NCBI RefSeq assembly: GCF_021532275.1
Contig: NZ_JACBOT010000029.1
Location: 223,169 to 287,168 of the forward strand
From: Brevibacterium sp. UCMA 11754
GTDB lineage: Bacteria; Actinomycetota; Actinomycetes; Actinomycetales; Brevibacteriaceae
DNA: 64,000 nt
Direction: 5' to 3'
Shown here: positions 1-7,901 of the stretch, in pieces
Position numbering within the stretch: the first letter of the stretch is position 1
How the letters are laid out: each line of letters begins with the position of its first letter
Notes under the pieces: generated by a model
What the model saw: only the letters and a program-made list of their open reading frames with translations
Database searches by the model: none
Told to the model about the DNA's origin: nothing
Translations under genes and position numbers: made by a program

Positions 1-198
1 CGCACTGAAGGCCGTGGGCATGCCGCCGGAACCGTCTTCGACCTCGAAGCCTTCCTCCCGCAGCCGTTGCACGTACCAGGCTTGGGAGTCGTACTCCCGC
101 CAGGCCGGTTCCGCCAGTTCCCAGATGTGAGTATGCCAGTCGAGAAGATCGCCGAGGTGGTTGTCGATCCATTCCTTGGCCGTTGCCTTCGCGTTCAT
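1..198 (-). CDS. M20-family amidohydrolase, AbgB-like (partial, N-terminus only)
   Basis: Only the first 66 residues lie in the window; the rest runs off the left edge. The N-terminus has the layout of the AbgB (p-aminobenzoyl-glutamate hydrolase subunit B) branch of M20 zinc peptidases: an Ile-Asp near residue 12, then His-x-x-x-Trp-Glu-Leu-Ala-Glu, a Trp-x-Glu-x-x-Ser patch, and a GGMPTAF segment near the end. These enzymes cleave N-acyl amino acid amide bonds in the cytoplasm. The start ATG (198-196) overlaps the stop of the upstream amidohydrolase by four bases (ATGA), so the two are probably translationally coupled. With an MHS transporter at the head of the operon, the set looks like uptake and hydrolysis of an N-substituted amino acid or amide. 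Substrate is unknown; family is fairly secure. Confidence 0.75.
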   Translation of the reverse strand, partial: MNAKATAKEWIDNHLGDLLDWHTHIWELAEPAWREYDSQAWYVQRLREEGFEVEDGSGGMPTAFSA

Positions 199-1898
199 GC
201 ACTAGCACCTTCCTGCGCTGATCCCGAAATATCACTCGCACTCAGCCTGCGCACCCCGTCGACCCAGGTCTCGAGCACAGGAATGGCAGCGATCTCTCCA
301 CCCGGCACGGTCAGAGGGTCAGTTCCGAGGACAGTGAAGTCCGCTCGCTTACCGACGCTCAGGGATCCGAATTCGTTCTCTCGGCCCAGGGTGATCGCTC
401 CTTCGAGAGTGTGTGCCCGCAGTGCCTCCTCAGCGGAAATCCGCAGTGCGTCTGGTCCCAGCTTGTGCCCGCGTCTGGTCACCCGGGTCACTGCGGTCTG
501 GATCGCTTCAAGCGGGCGGGGCTCGGCGACCGGAGCGTCCGAGGACAGAGTGATGGGCACGCCGGCGTCACGAAACTCGCCGAGCGGATTGAATCGTTCC
601 CCGGGAGTGCCGATGGCCTGCTCGACTCCTTCGCCCCAGTTGTAATAGTGCTGAGTCTGGTTGACCGGTCTGATTCCCAACTCGGCCATGCGTTTCACTT
701 CGACAGGATCAGGGAGTCCGCAGTGTTCGATCCGGTGGCGCGCATCGGAATCGGGGCGCACTTGCAGTGCGGCTTCGATGGCGTCGACGACCATTTTGAT
801 GGCTATCGGCGACTGCGCGTGGGTTGCAGTCTGCAGGCCGGCGGCATGTGCTCGATGCACAAGCCCGGTGTACTCCTCCGGCGAGTGATAGAGCTGCCCG
901 GTCCGGCACGGGTCACCGACATACCCGTCCGGGAAGTAAGCGGTCCACCCCCCTAAGGTGCCATCAGCGTAGAGCTTGATTCCAGCAGCGGAGAGGAAGG
1001 CATTGCCGAAGGGACCTGTGAGGCCGAGATCGAGAACGGCGTCGAGCAGGTGGGAGAGGAAGTACATCGATACCCGCATCTGAAGCCCGCCCCGTTCGGC
1101 CATGGCAAGGTAGGCGGCGAACTCGCGTTTCGAGACCTGCGCATCCCCGATCGCGGTCACGCCGCCTGTGAGGAACTCGCGTTGAACGATGTCGAGTTGG
1201 TTCTGGTGTTCGGCTGCTTCGTCGCCGAGGTGGAAGTTCGGCCCGTGGCGTCCGATCTTGACCCCGCCCAGCCCGGTGAGGACATTGCATGCCGCGTCTG
1301 AGAGCTCTCCTGTCAGGTCTCCGTCAGAGTTGCGGAAGAATTCGCCGCCCTCAGGGTTGGGAGTGTCACGGGTGATGCCGAATTTCTCGAAGGTGAACGT
1401 GTTGACGACTCCCCCGTGGCCAGAAGCGTTCATGATGTACACCTCACGGTCGCGGGCGACTTCGTCGAGTTCGTGTCGGGTCGGGTGCCGACGTTCGATG
1501 AGATTGCGTTGTTCGTAGCCGTATCCACGGATGGGCACATCGGCGGGAAGTTTCGCTGATTCCCGTCGCAGAACCTCGACGATCTCGGGGATCGACATTG
1601 CCGCATTCGGGGAGACATCAATCCAGGTGTGCAGCTGACCGTACATGAGCGGATGGGCATGTGGGTCAACGAACCCCGGAACGATTGTGGAGTCGGGAAA
1701 ATCGACACGGACAGGATCAAGGCTACGATTGACGGCGGCCTCCTCGGCGTCGGTCGCCGTTCCCACTTCGAGAATCTTCCCTCCGGCGATGAGCATCGCA
1801 GAGGCATCGCGAGCGGTGTCGTCGACCGTGTGAATCACGTTCGCAGTGATCAGTGTGGCTGCGGAATCGCGGTCGTCAAAGGTGGCCAATTGTCGCAC
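195..1898 (-). CDS. YtcJ-like metal-dependent amidohydrolase
   Basis: A 567-residue amidohydrolase-superfamily protein of the YtcJ/N-substituted formamide deformylase type, the normal length for that group. The metal-binding HxH motif sits in PGFVDPHAHP near residue 80, an ADGTLGGW segment typical of YtcJ proteins lies near residue 315, RHRIEHCG supplies a further ligand region near 390, and the conserved Asp is in LSSDAP near 455. It hydrolyses an amide or formamide bond, probably in the cytoplasm since no signal peptide is visible. Start is GTG at 1898, chosen because AAGGAG lies seven bases upstream. It follows the MHS transporter by about 30 bases and overlaps the AbgB-like gene, so it is the middle gene of a three-gene operon. 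The true substrate cannot be read from sequence. Confidence 0.85.
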   Translation of the reverse strand: MRQLATFDDRDSAATLITANVIHTVDDTARDASAMLIAGGKILEVGTATDAEEAAVNRSLDPVRVDFPDSTIVPGFVDPHAHPLMYGQLHTWIDVSPNAAMSIPEIVEVLRRESAKLPADVPIRGYGYEQRNLIERRHPTRHELDEVARDREVYIMNASGHGGVVNTFTFEKFGITRDTPNPEGGEFFRNSDGDLTGELSDAACNVLTGLGGVKIGRHGPNFHLGDEAAEHQNQLDIVQREFLTGGVTAIGDAQVSKREFAAYLAMAERGGLQMRVSMYFLSHLLDAVLDLGLTGPFGNAFLSAAGIKLYADGTLGGWTAYFPDGYVGDPCRTGQLYHSPEEYTGLVHRAHAAGLQTATHAQSPIAIKMVVDAIEAALQVRPDSDARHRIEHCGLPDPVEVKRMAELGIRPVNQTQHYYNWGEGVEQAIGTPGERFNPLGEFRDAGVPITLSSDAPVAEPRPLEAIQTAVTRVTRRGHKLGPDALRISAEEALRAHTLEGAITLGRENEFGSLSVGKRADFTVLGTDPLTVPGGEIAAIPVLETWVDGVRRLSASDISGSAQEGASA

Positions 1899-1930
1899 GG
1901 GCGTCTCCTTGGATAGTGGTGTCGAGTGGG

Positions 1931-3232
1931 TCAGGTGTTGGGAGTTTCAGGTTCGTCGCTGTGTTGCGGTGCCAGTGCGGTGGCAACCCAGGCAACCGTG
2001 GAGAGGAAACCAAAGAGACCGATGACGGACCAGATGGAACCGGTCGCTGCCATGAGGGAGGTCGCAACAATCGGTGAGAGCCCGCCCCACACCGCCGCGC
2101 CGACGCCGTAGGCCAAGGACATGGAAGTGTAACGAGCCTGGGGGCGATACATCTGTGTGAGAAGGGCGGACAGTGGCGCCCAAGTCGCGCTCATCGTCAC
2201 TCGTATCGCACAGACGAAGATGTAGATCAGTGTCACTGTGTGATTCTCGATGGCGAGGATGAGCGGGATGGAACAGAGGAAGGACAGACCGACGCCGAGG
2301 TACATGAGGCGTTTTCCTCCCCACTTGTCACCGAGCAATGCCAGCGGAAGCGTCACGAGAGCTTCGAGGAAGGACGCGAGCGTCATTGCCCCGAGGATGA
2401 TGGAAGCGGCGAGCCCGATCTCTTCACTGGTGGCATAGCTCTGAACGTAGGAAGTGGCGAGGTAGTAGCCGCCCGAAGCGATGGCGACCATGCCAAATCC
2501 CAGAAGCACGGGGTACCAGTTGAAGCGCAGAGTGTGGATGATCGGTGTCGTCTCGCTGGCGCCGCTTTGCTTGAAGACGGGGGTCTCTTCGATACGCAGC
2601 CGAACCCAGATGCCAACCGCGATGAGGACGATGCTGATGAGGAATGGCACACGCCATCCCCAGCTGAAGAGTACATCGTCACCCATGAGGGAGAGCACCC
2701 AGAAAGCGCCAGAGGAGAGAAGCGCGCCGAGGGGGTTGCCCAGTTGGGTGAAACCGCCGTAGAACGTCTTGAACTTCGGTGGAGCGCTCTCGACGGCCAT
2801 CAGGCTCGCGCCGCCCCACTCGCCACCGACTGCCAATCCTTGGATGATGCGGAGGAAGATAAGGAGCACCGCTGCGGTCATGCCCCACGTGTCGTAGCCG
2901 GGCAGGCAGCCGACGAGGACGGTCGCCACACCCATCATCAGCAAGGTGATGGTCAATGCCGGCTTGCGGCCGAGCCGGTCGCCGATGTGCCCGAAGATGA
3001 TGCCGCCCAGAGGTCGGACGAAGAACGCAACCGCGTAGGTGCCAAACGATGCGAGGGTGCCCAGAGTTCGGTCGACCTCCGGGAAGAAGATTTGAGGGAA
3101 GACGATTGCGGCGGCCGTGGCGTAGACATAGAAGTCGTACCACTCAATTGTCGTGCCGACGGCTGCGGCAAATCCGGATTTGAGCGCGCGACGATGCGTG
3201 CGCTCGGGGACGCTTGATGCGGGTGCGGTCAT
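1931..3232 (-). CDS. MFS transporter, metabolite:H+ symporter (MHS) family
   Basis: A 433-residue, twelve-segment permease of the MHS branch of the major facilitator superfamily (relatives include ShiA, KgtP and ProP), which import organic acids or zwitterions with protons. The diagnostic N-terminal stretch GTTIEWYDFYVY occurs near residue 27, the loop 2-3 signature GHIGDRLGRKPAL follows, and GEWGGA is present near 140. An in-frame ATG lies nine codons upstream, but AAAGGAG stands eight bases before the ATG at 3232, so that start is preferred. It heads the operon with the two hydrolases downstream and is transcribed away from the Lrp-type regulator, which is the obvious candidate controller. 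Confidence 0.88.
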   Translation of the reverse strand: MTAPASSVPERTHRRALKSGFAAAVGTTIEWYDFYVYATAAAIVFPQIFFPEVDRTLGTLASFGTYAVAFFVRPLGGIIFGHIGDRLGRKPALTITLLMMGVATVLVGCLPGYDTWGMTAAVLLIFLRIIQGLAVGGEWGGASLMAVESAPPKFKTFYGGFTQLGNPLGALLSSGAFWVLSLMGDDVLFSWGWRVPFLISIVLIAVGIWVRLRIEETPVFKQSGASETTPIIHTLRFNWYPVLLGFGMVAIASGGYYLATSYVQSYATSEEIGLAASIILGAMTLASFLEALVTLPLALLGDKWGGKRLMYLGVGLSFLCSIPLILAIENHTVTLIYIFVCAIRVTMSATWAPLSALLTQMYRPQARYTSMSLAYGVGAAVWGGLSPIVATSLMAATGSIWSVIGLFGFLSTVAWVATALAPQHSDEPETPNT

Positions 3233-3440
3233 GGTGAGCTCCTTTGCTCGGATCGCCACGATGACTTAGCTGTGCGGCGAGTGTTGTGGCCTTGCAGTGA
3301 TGGTAGGTCTGTTCGGGCGCAGTGTCACCGACAATAGTTCACCCGGGATGGGCCGGCAGCCGCTGATTTGCGACTTCTGGAGACAGAATGCGCGAGAATA
3401 GAGAACAAATACTCACAGCTACTGCACGATTGGAGCAACC

Positions 3441-4343
3441 ATGGGGCATACGGAGGATTCTCAACTCGATGCTGCGATCATCCGTGCGCTTCAGCGCGAT
3501 GGACGCACGAGCGTGCTTGACCTAGCTCGTGCCCATGGAGTCTCGCGACATGTCATCTCCGAACGACTGCGTGTGCTCACAGAACGCGAAGGATTGCGAG
3601 TGGTCGCAGCGCTCGACCCCGGAGTTGCCGGCCATCATGTGCTGACGCATTCCATGGTCCGCGTCGATGGCCCCGTATCCCCTGTCGCCGAGGCGGTGGG
3701 CCGATTACCGAATGCTGTGTTCGTGTCCATAGCAAGCGGAGAGCGCCCGTTGGTATTCGAGTCTCGACACGGTTCGAGCCGGGAGCTTTTAGACACACTC
3801 GATGCGGTCAGAACGATCTCCGGCGTCCGTGAGATTCGAGTGACCACCTACGTCGAAGTCCTGCGCGGCTTCTTCGTTCCCCAAAGACGCGATGACATCG
3901 CGTTGGATGAACTCGACTTCGAACTCATCGCTGCGCTGCAAGCCGATGGCCGGACAAGCTATCGTACTCTCGCCGAGGTTGTTCACCGCTCACCGTCAGC
4001 TGTGCGGTCCAGGGTTCAACGGCTCATTTCTGCCGGCGTCATCCGTATCGCTGCGATCAAATCCGGTGGACTCTCTACCAGTCGCTTCGCAACGGGGCTG
4101 GGCATCACCCTTGCAGGCAACTTTGAATCAGTTCGCCAGTTCATCCTGGAATCAGACTCGATCGAGTTCGCCGCACGATCTCATGGCGCCCATGATTTCA
4201 TTGCCACTGCGGTCGGGTCTTCCTCCACCGCGGTGCTTGCAACAGTCGAAGCTCTGCGCGCGCTCGACGATGTTGCCGCCGTCGAGACCTGGGCCCACTT
4301 CGACCTCATCAAGGAAGACTATGCCCGGGCGATGAGGCAGTGA
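3441..4343 (+). CDS. Tandem Lrp/AsnC-family transcriptional regulator
   Basis: This 300-residue protein is about twice the usual Lrp/AsnC length and reads as two fused units: an AsnC-type helix-turn-helix at roughly residues 8-52 followed by a RAM-like ligand domain to about 140, then a second helix-turn-helix (LDELDFELIAALQADGRT onward, about 155-200) and a second RAM-like domain to the C-terminus. The double arrangement is known in actinobacterial Lrp paralogues. The ATG has GGAG six bases upstream. It is divergent from the MHS transporter operon with about 200 bases between, so it is probably the sensor for the imported amino-acid-like substrate. Ligand unknown. Confidence 0.88.
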   Translation: MGHTEDSQLDAAIIRALQRDGRTSVLDLARAHGVSRHVISERLRVLTEREGLRVVAALDPGVAGHHVLTHSMVRVDGPVSPVAEAVGRLPNAVFVSIASGERPLVFESRHGSSRELLDTLDAVRTISGVREIRVTTYVEVLRGFFVPQRRDDIALDELDFELIAALQADGRTSYRTLAEVVHRSPSAVRSRVQRLISAGVIRIAAIKSGGLSTSRFATGLGITLAGNFESVRQFILESDSIEFAARSHGAHDFIATAVGSSSTAVLATVEALRALDDVAAVETWAHFDLIKEDYARAMRQ

Positions 4344-4443
4344 ACGAAGAATCCTATACAAATCTCCAACCCAGGTCTCATCCAGCTGCCGGCATGTGCA
4401 TCAATCAATGCATACCGAACAGCCAGTTGAACGGGAATCTCCC

Positions 4444-4458
4444 TATAGTGTGGGTTCA
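4444..4458 (+). promoter_or_regulatory. Candidate -10 element of a leaderless NUDIX/HNH transcript
   Basis: TATAGT at 4444-4449 is followed by eight bases and then the ATG at 4458. No Shine-Dalgarno sequence precedes that ATG, so a leaderless mRNA starting at or next to the A of the start codon is the simplest reading. No convincing -35 hexamer at 17 bases was seen. Confidence 0.4.
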
Positions 4459-4880
4459 TGAGTAAAACTCTGCGCGTAGTGGCGGCAATTTTCCACAGCG
4501 AGGGCCGTGTCTTGGCATGCCGCCGCAATCCTGAGAAGGCGGCCGGCGGTAAGTGGGAATTTCCAGGCGGCAAGGTCGAACCCGGAGAATCCCCCGAAGA
4601 GGCATTGCTTCGAGAGCTGGCAGAAGAACTCAACGTCGGGGACGCCACGATCGGGAGTCTCGTTTCGCGAGCCACAACTACCACCGGCGAAGCCACTATT
4701 GATCTTGCTTGCTATTGGGCAGAAGCCGAGCCAGTCCCTCAGTCAAGCACGGACCATGACGAGCTTCGTTGGACCGCAATTAACGAACTCAGTGAACTTG
4801 ATTGGACTGCACCCGACTTACCCGCAGTGCGTGAACTACAACAATCAACAATCCCCTCGGGAAAACAGGAAGAGTGCTAA
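4458..4880 (+). CDS. NUDIX hydrolase, MutT-like nucleoside triphosphate pyrophosphohydrolase
   Basis: A 140-residue single-domain NUDIX protein, MutT-sized. The NUDIX box spans residues 38-60: G38, E44, then REL-AEE at 52-57 with the glycine near the end replaced by Asn59; the catalytic and magnesium-binding glutamates are all present. It should hydrolyse (oxidised or otherwise modified) NTPs or dNTPs to the monophosphate. Codon use and base composition, shared with the next gene, are visibly more A+T-rich than the flanking genes, which suggests transfer. It overlaps the HNH gene by seven bases, so the two are one unit. A role in cleaning modified nucleotides alongside an HNH nuclease (defence) is inference; a plain housekeeping 8-oxo-dGTPase is the alternative. 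Confidence 0.9.
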   Translation: MSKTLRVVAAIFHSEGRVLACRRNPEKAAGGKWEFPGGKVEPGESPEEALLRELAEELNVGDATIGSLVSRATTTTGEATIDLACYWAEAEPVPQSSTDHDELRWTAINELSELDWTAPDLPAVRELQQSTIPSGKQEEC

Positions 4881-5812
4881 CTGTGGTCGAACCAGACGGT
4901 CTACGCGAAGCAGCAATCTCATGGCTACAAATGAGGACGGACGATGGCCGCGATCCCCTCACTCGAGACGAGATCCAAGATTTCGAGTTTGGTGGTGAAC
5001 AATTCAAACTGCAATCAACACAACAAGGAATTCGGAAGCCCGCGGGGTTCTCAGCGGCCCTTTCAATACAAACCGTATTCCGAAGGCCGGGCCAAGAACG
5101 CCCTTATGAGGACCTCATCGGAGACGACGGTCTATTGAGATACATGTGGCGCGGCAACGATCCGACGTTTCCTGAAAACGTTGGCCTTCGTAACGCAATG
5201 GAACAAAAGCTCCCCCTCATCTGGTTCTGGGGTATTGCAATGCAACCGGCTCGATTTCAGGTGATCGCACCTGTGTATGTTGTCGGAGAAGAGCCACACG
5301 AGCAACGATTTCTTCTCACGGCAACCGAACCGGCCGCCGACATCTCTGAGATAGATTTTTCGGCTCACGAGTATGTGGCAAAAAGGTACCTCACGCGAAT
5401 GGCTAAAGTCAGGGTCCACCAACCTGTTTTTAGAGCAACGGTTCTTACTGCATACGAAAATCACTGTGCAGTCTGCAATCTGGCCCACCCGTCGTTACTC
5501 GACGCTGCTCATATAGTCGCAGATAGAGAGGAAAAGGGAATCGCCTCAGTTGTGAATGGACTAGCTATGTGCAAGATCCACCATGCGGCTTTTGACAGGT
5601 ACTTCCTTGGGGTCCGGCCAGACTATACCGTTGAAATACGCCATGATCTTCTCGAAGAGGTCGACGGACCAATGCTCCGTCACGGCCTACAAGAACTTCA
5701 CGGCCAAAAGCTAATGACGGTTCCAAAAGTTCGTCAAGATCGCCCGCAGGCTGATCTACTCAAATTCAAATACGATGCGTTTCGTTCTGCCACGAATCTC
5801 GACGTGCTCTGA
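4874..5812 (+). CDS. HNH endonuclease, predicted restriction endonuclease type
   Basis: A 312-residue protein with a C-terminal HNH nuclease domain. C198-x2-C201, AAHIV (His213), Asn228 in NGLAMC, Cys233 and His236/His237 supply the zinc and catalytic positions of an McrA-like HNH fold. The first 165 residues form a separate domain of a kind seen in standalone predicted restriction enzymes; it has alternating hydrophobic strands and may recognise modified DNA, which is inference. Start is GTG at 4874, overlapping the NUDIX stop by seven bases, with AGGA six bases upstream. No methyltransferase, helicase or other nuclease subunit is adjacent, so a type IV-like (modification-dependent) activity is more plausible than a classical restriction-modification system. 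A+T-rich relative to neighbours, which points to horizontal transfer. Confidence 0.85.
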   Translation: MLTVVEPDGLREAAISWLQMRTDDGRDPLTRDEIQDFEFGGEQFKLQSTQQGIRKPAGFSAALSIQTVFRRPGQERPYEDLIGDDGLLRYMWRGNDPTFPENVGLRNAMEQKLPLIWFWGIAMQPARFQVIAPVYVVGEEPHEQRFLLTATEPAADISEIDFSAHEYVAKRYLTRMAKVRVHQPVFRATVLTAYENHCAVCNLAHPSLLDAAHIVADREEKGIASVVNGLAMCKIHHAAFDRYFLGVRPDYTVEIRHDLLEEVDGPMLRHGLQELHGQKLMTVPKVRQDRPQADLLKFKYDAFRSATNLDVL

Positions 5813-5860
5813 CTTCTCCGCTGCATGCGAACGCCGCGGGGATGCTTTAACAACGGCTAC

Positions 5861-7021
5861 CTATTTGCCGGTCTGCATTCCTTGCAGAACCGCATCAGTA
5901 TCCCCACCCAGCTGCGGAGCCGGAACAGCATCAGCCACAGGCGACCCACCGAACGACAAGGGCACCCGAGGCGCCAGCACGCGGCCCACACCTGGCTGAT
6001 CGATCTCCCCAAACAGCGGATTCTCCAACGAGCACCACGGATCGTTTTTGACGAGTTCTTCAAAGGTCTGGAACTCCCCATGAAGGACACCTGCTCCACT
6101 CAATGCAGAAGCAGCCTCGGCGACGGTGTGGGCTTCGAACCATGGCCGCAGCACTGCATCGATGGCCTCGCGAGCTTCGAACCGACCGCCTTCGGTCGTG
6201 AGATCAACGTCGAGCATGGGCCCGATCATCTCAAGCTTCTCGGACAGCCCAGTCGCCTTGCCCAGTCCGCGCCAGTGCTTGTTCGAGATGACGGCAACCA
6301 TGATCTCGCGTTCATCCGAGGTCTTGAACGACTGCCCGTAGGCGCCATAAAGGCCATTGCCCAGCGGTCCACGAGTCTTACCGGTCGACTGCACCTCGGC
6401 GATGTAGCCGAGGTTGCCGACGGTTGCGAGCATCGCATCGGACAGGGCGAGGTTGATCTCCTGCCCCTTGCCCGAGGTCCGGCGATCGAGCTCAGCGGCA
6501 GTAATGCCATTGGCAATGTACAGGCCGGCGATGACGTCCCACGCCGGGATGGCATTGTTGACGGGACTCTTGTCATCGCCGGTGATGATCGGGAACCCGC
6601 TGGCCGCATTGATCGTGTAGTCCACGGCCGGCTTCCCATCATGGGACCCGTTGAGCCGCAGCATGACCAGATCTTCACGGTGCTGGACGAGGTTCTCGTA
6701 GCTCAGCCATCCGCGAGCGGGCAGGTTCGTCACCAGGGTGCCCGCCTCAGCGATGAGGTCGGTGGCGATCTTCTGTCCCTCTTCGGACTTGAGATCGAGG
6801 GTGACCGAGCGCTTGCCCTTATTCAGGCTCGCCCAGTAGATGCTCGTGCCGTCATCGCTGATCGGCCAGCGGTTGGCGTCGATGTTGCCGCCGATCGGGT
6901 CGATGCGGATGACGTCGGCACCCAACTGTGCCAGAGTCATCGCACCCAAAGGTGCTGCGATGAAGGCAGAGATCTCGACGACTTTCAATCCGGTCAGTGG
7001 TGCCGGTCGTGTCTCAGACAT
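5861..7021 (-). CDS. CaiB/BaiF (type III) CoA transferase, Mct-like (mesaconyl-CoA C1-C4)
   Basis: A 386-residue type III CoA transferase. The N-terminus AAPLGAMTLAQLGADVIR and the following DPIGGNID, WASLNKGKRSV, ARGWLSYENL and VDYTINAASG segments agree closely with what I remember of 2-methylfumaryl-CoA isomerase (mesaconyl-CoA C1-C4 CoA transferase, Mct) of Chloroflexus, more than with ordinary formyl-CoA transferases. The Asp of VDYTIN matches the catalytic aspartate that forms the acyl anhydride. Mct moves CoA within mesaconyl-CoA from C1 to C4. It is the last gene of the six-gene operon, ten bases after the MaoC-type hydratase, which is what Mct needs next (mesaconyl-C4-CoA hydration). 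Start supported by GAGGAG. The alternative is a CoA transferase for itaconate or another C5 acid. Confidence 0.82.
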   Translation of the reverse strand: MSETRPAPLTGLKVVEISAFIAAPLGAMTLAQLGADVIRIDPIGGNIDANRWPISDDGTSIYWASLNKGKRSVTLDLKSEEGQKIATDLIAEAGTLVTNLPARGWLSYENLVQHREDLVMLRLNGSHDGKPAVDYTINAASGFPIITGDDKSPVNNAIPAWDVIAGLYIANGITAAELDRRTSGKGQEINLALSDAMLATVGNLGYIAEVQSTGKTRGPLGNGLYGAYGQSFKTSDEREIMVAVISNKHWRGLGKATGLSEKLEMIGPMLDVDLTTEGGRFEAREAIDAVLRPWFEAHTVAEAASALSGAGVLHGEFQTFEELVKNDPWCSLENPLFGEIDQPGVGRVLAPRVPLSFGGSPVADAVPAPQLGGDTDAVLQGMQTGK

Positions 7022-7030
7022 GGGAGCTCC

Positions 7031-7900
7031 TCAGCTTTCCGTGGTCGTCACAGTTGCCGCGATCGCGGTCTGACCATCAGGTCCGATGGCTTCGAGTTCA
7101 TGAGTGTTTGCTCCGGTGCTGCGACCGACGAGGTGGATCTGCTCGTTGGCGAACAGGGGTGACTTCGCGCGGAAGTCGTACGTCGCGACGCTCGCCTCTG
7201 GATGGTTCTTCATGAATGCGTCGAGCAGAAGCGTGGCCGTCAGCGGGCCGTGGGTGACGAGTCCCGGATACCCTTCGACGCCCGTCACATACGGGTGGTC
7301 GTAGTGGATGCGGTGGGAGTTGAACGTCAGAGCTGAGTAGCGGAAGAGCGTGACCTCGTTGGGACGCACCGAGCGCACCCAGTCCCAACCTTCGGGTGCC
7401 GGGGAATCCGCACGCGCTGGTGCTGCGGAGGATCCTTCAGGCGCCGAGGTGGCTTCCCGGTAGACGATCGTGTGCCGATCCGTCGTCGCGAGGTTTCCAT
7501 CGGCGGAGACCTCGTGGCGCAGCACAACGAAGCAGAGGGATCCGCTGCCGCCGGTCTTCTCCGTAATCGATTCGATAGTTGTCGTCCGCGACAACTTCTG
7601 CCCGGCGAGAATCGGTAAATGGAACTGCAGCTTGCTGCCGGCCCACATGCGCCGAGGCAGTCCGACCGGTGGCATGAATCCGCCGAGCTTCACGTGACCA
7701 TCGTTGCCCAGTTCGCTCATCGGCACATCGTCTTCCGCGAAGTGCAGCCAATGTCCCACCGGGAACAGTTTCTGTGGGCCCGAACCTCCGGAAACATCCT
7801 GTTCAAGCAGCGTGGCCAGTCGGGCCGCGCTGATCGGAGAGGCAATGTCTTCCTCGGTGCTGCTTCGTCCGACCCAGTCCTGCAGATTGATCTCAGTCAT
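7031..7900 (-). CDS. MaoC/HTD2-like hydratase, mesaconyl-C4-CoA hydratase-type
   Basis: A 289-residue double-hotdog hydratase of the HTD2/MaoC type. The C-terminal half carries FNSHRIHYDHPYVTGVEGYPGLVTHGP (in part: HRIHYDHPY near residue 192 and LVTHGPL near 214), the hydratase-2 Asp/His catalytic motif. The closest functional group I recognise is mesaconyl-C4-CoA (3-methylfumaryl-CoA) hydratase, which makes citramalyl-CoA; itaconyl-CoA hydratases belong to the same neighbourhood of the family. It starts two bases after the stop of the upstream acyl-CoA dehydrogenase and is directly followed by the Mct-like gene, so isomerisation and hydration would be consecutive. A citramalyl-CoA lyase to finish the route is not in this window. 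Confidence 0.8.
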   Translation of the reverse strand: MTEINLQDWVGRSSTEEDIASPISAARLATLLEQDVSGGSGPQKLFPVGHWLHFAEDDVPMSELGNDGHVKLGGFMPPVGLPRRMWAGSKLQFHLPILAGQKLSRTTTIESITEKTGGSGSLCFVVLRHEVSADGNLATTDRHTIVYREATSAPEGSSAAPARADSPAPEGWDWVRSVRPNEVTLFRYSALTFNSHRIHYDHPYVTGVEGYPGLVTHGPLTATLLLDAFMKNHPEASVATYDFRAKSPLFANEQIHLVGRSTGANTHELEAIGPDGQTAIAATVTTTES

Positions 7901-7901
7901 T

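Noticed and set aside
2240..3217. 325-codon open frame on the plus strand
   Set aside because: Antisense to the MHS transporter; charged low-complexity product.
5825..7162. 445-codon open frame on the plus strand
   Set aside because: Antisense to the Mct-like CoA transferase; no recognisable domain or ribosome site.
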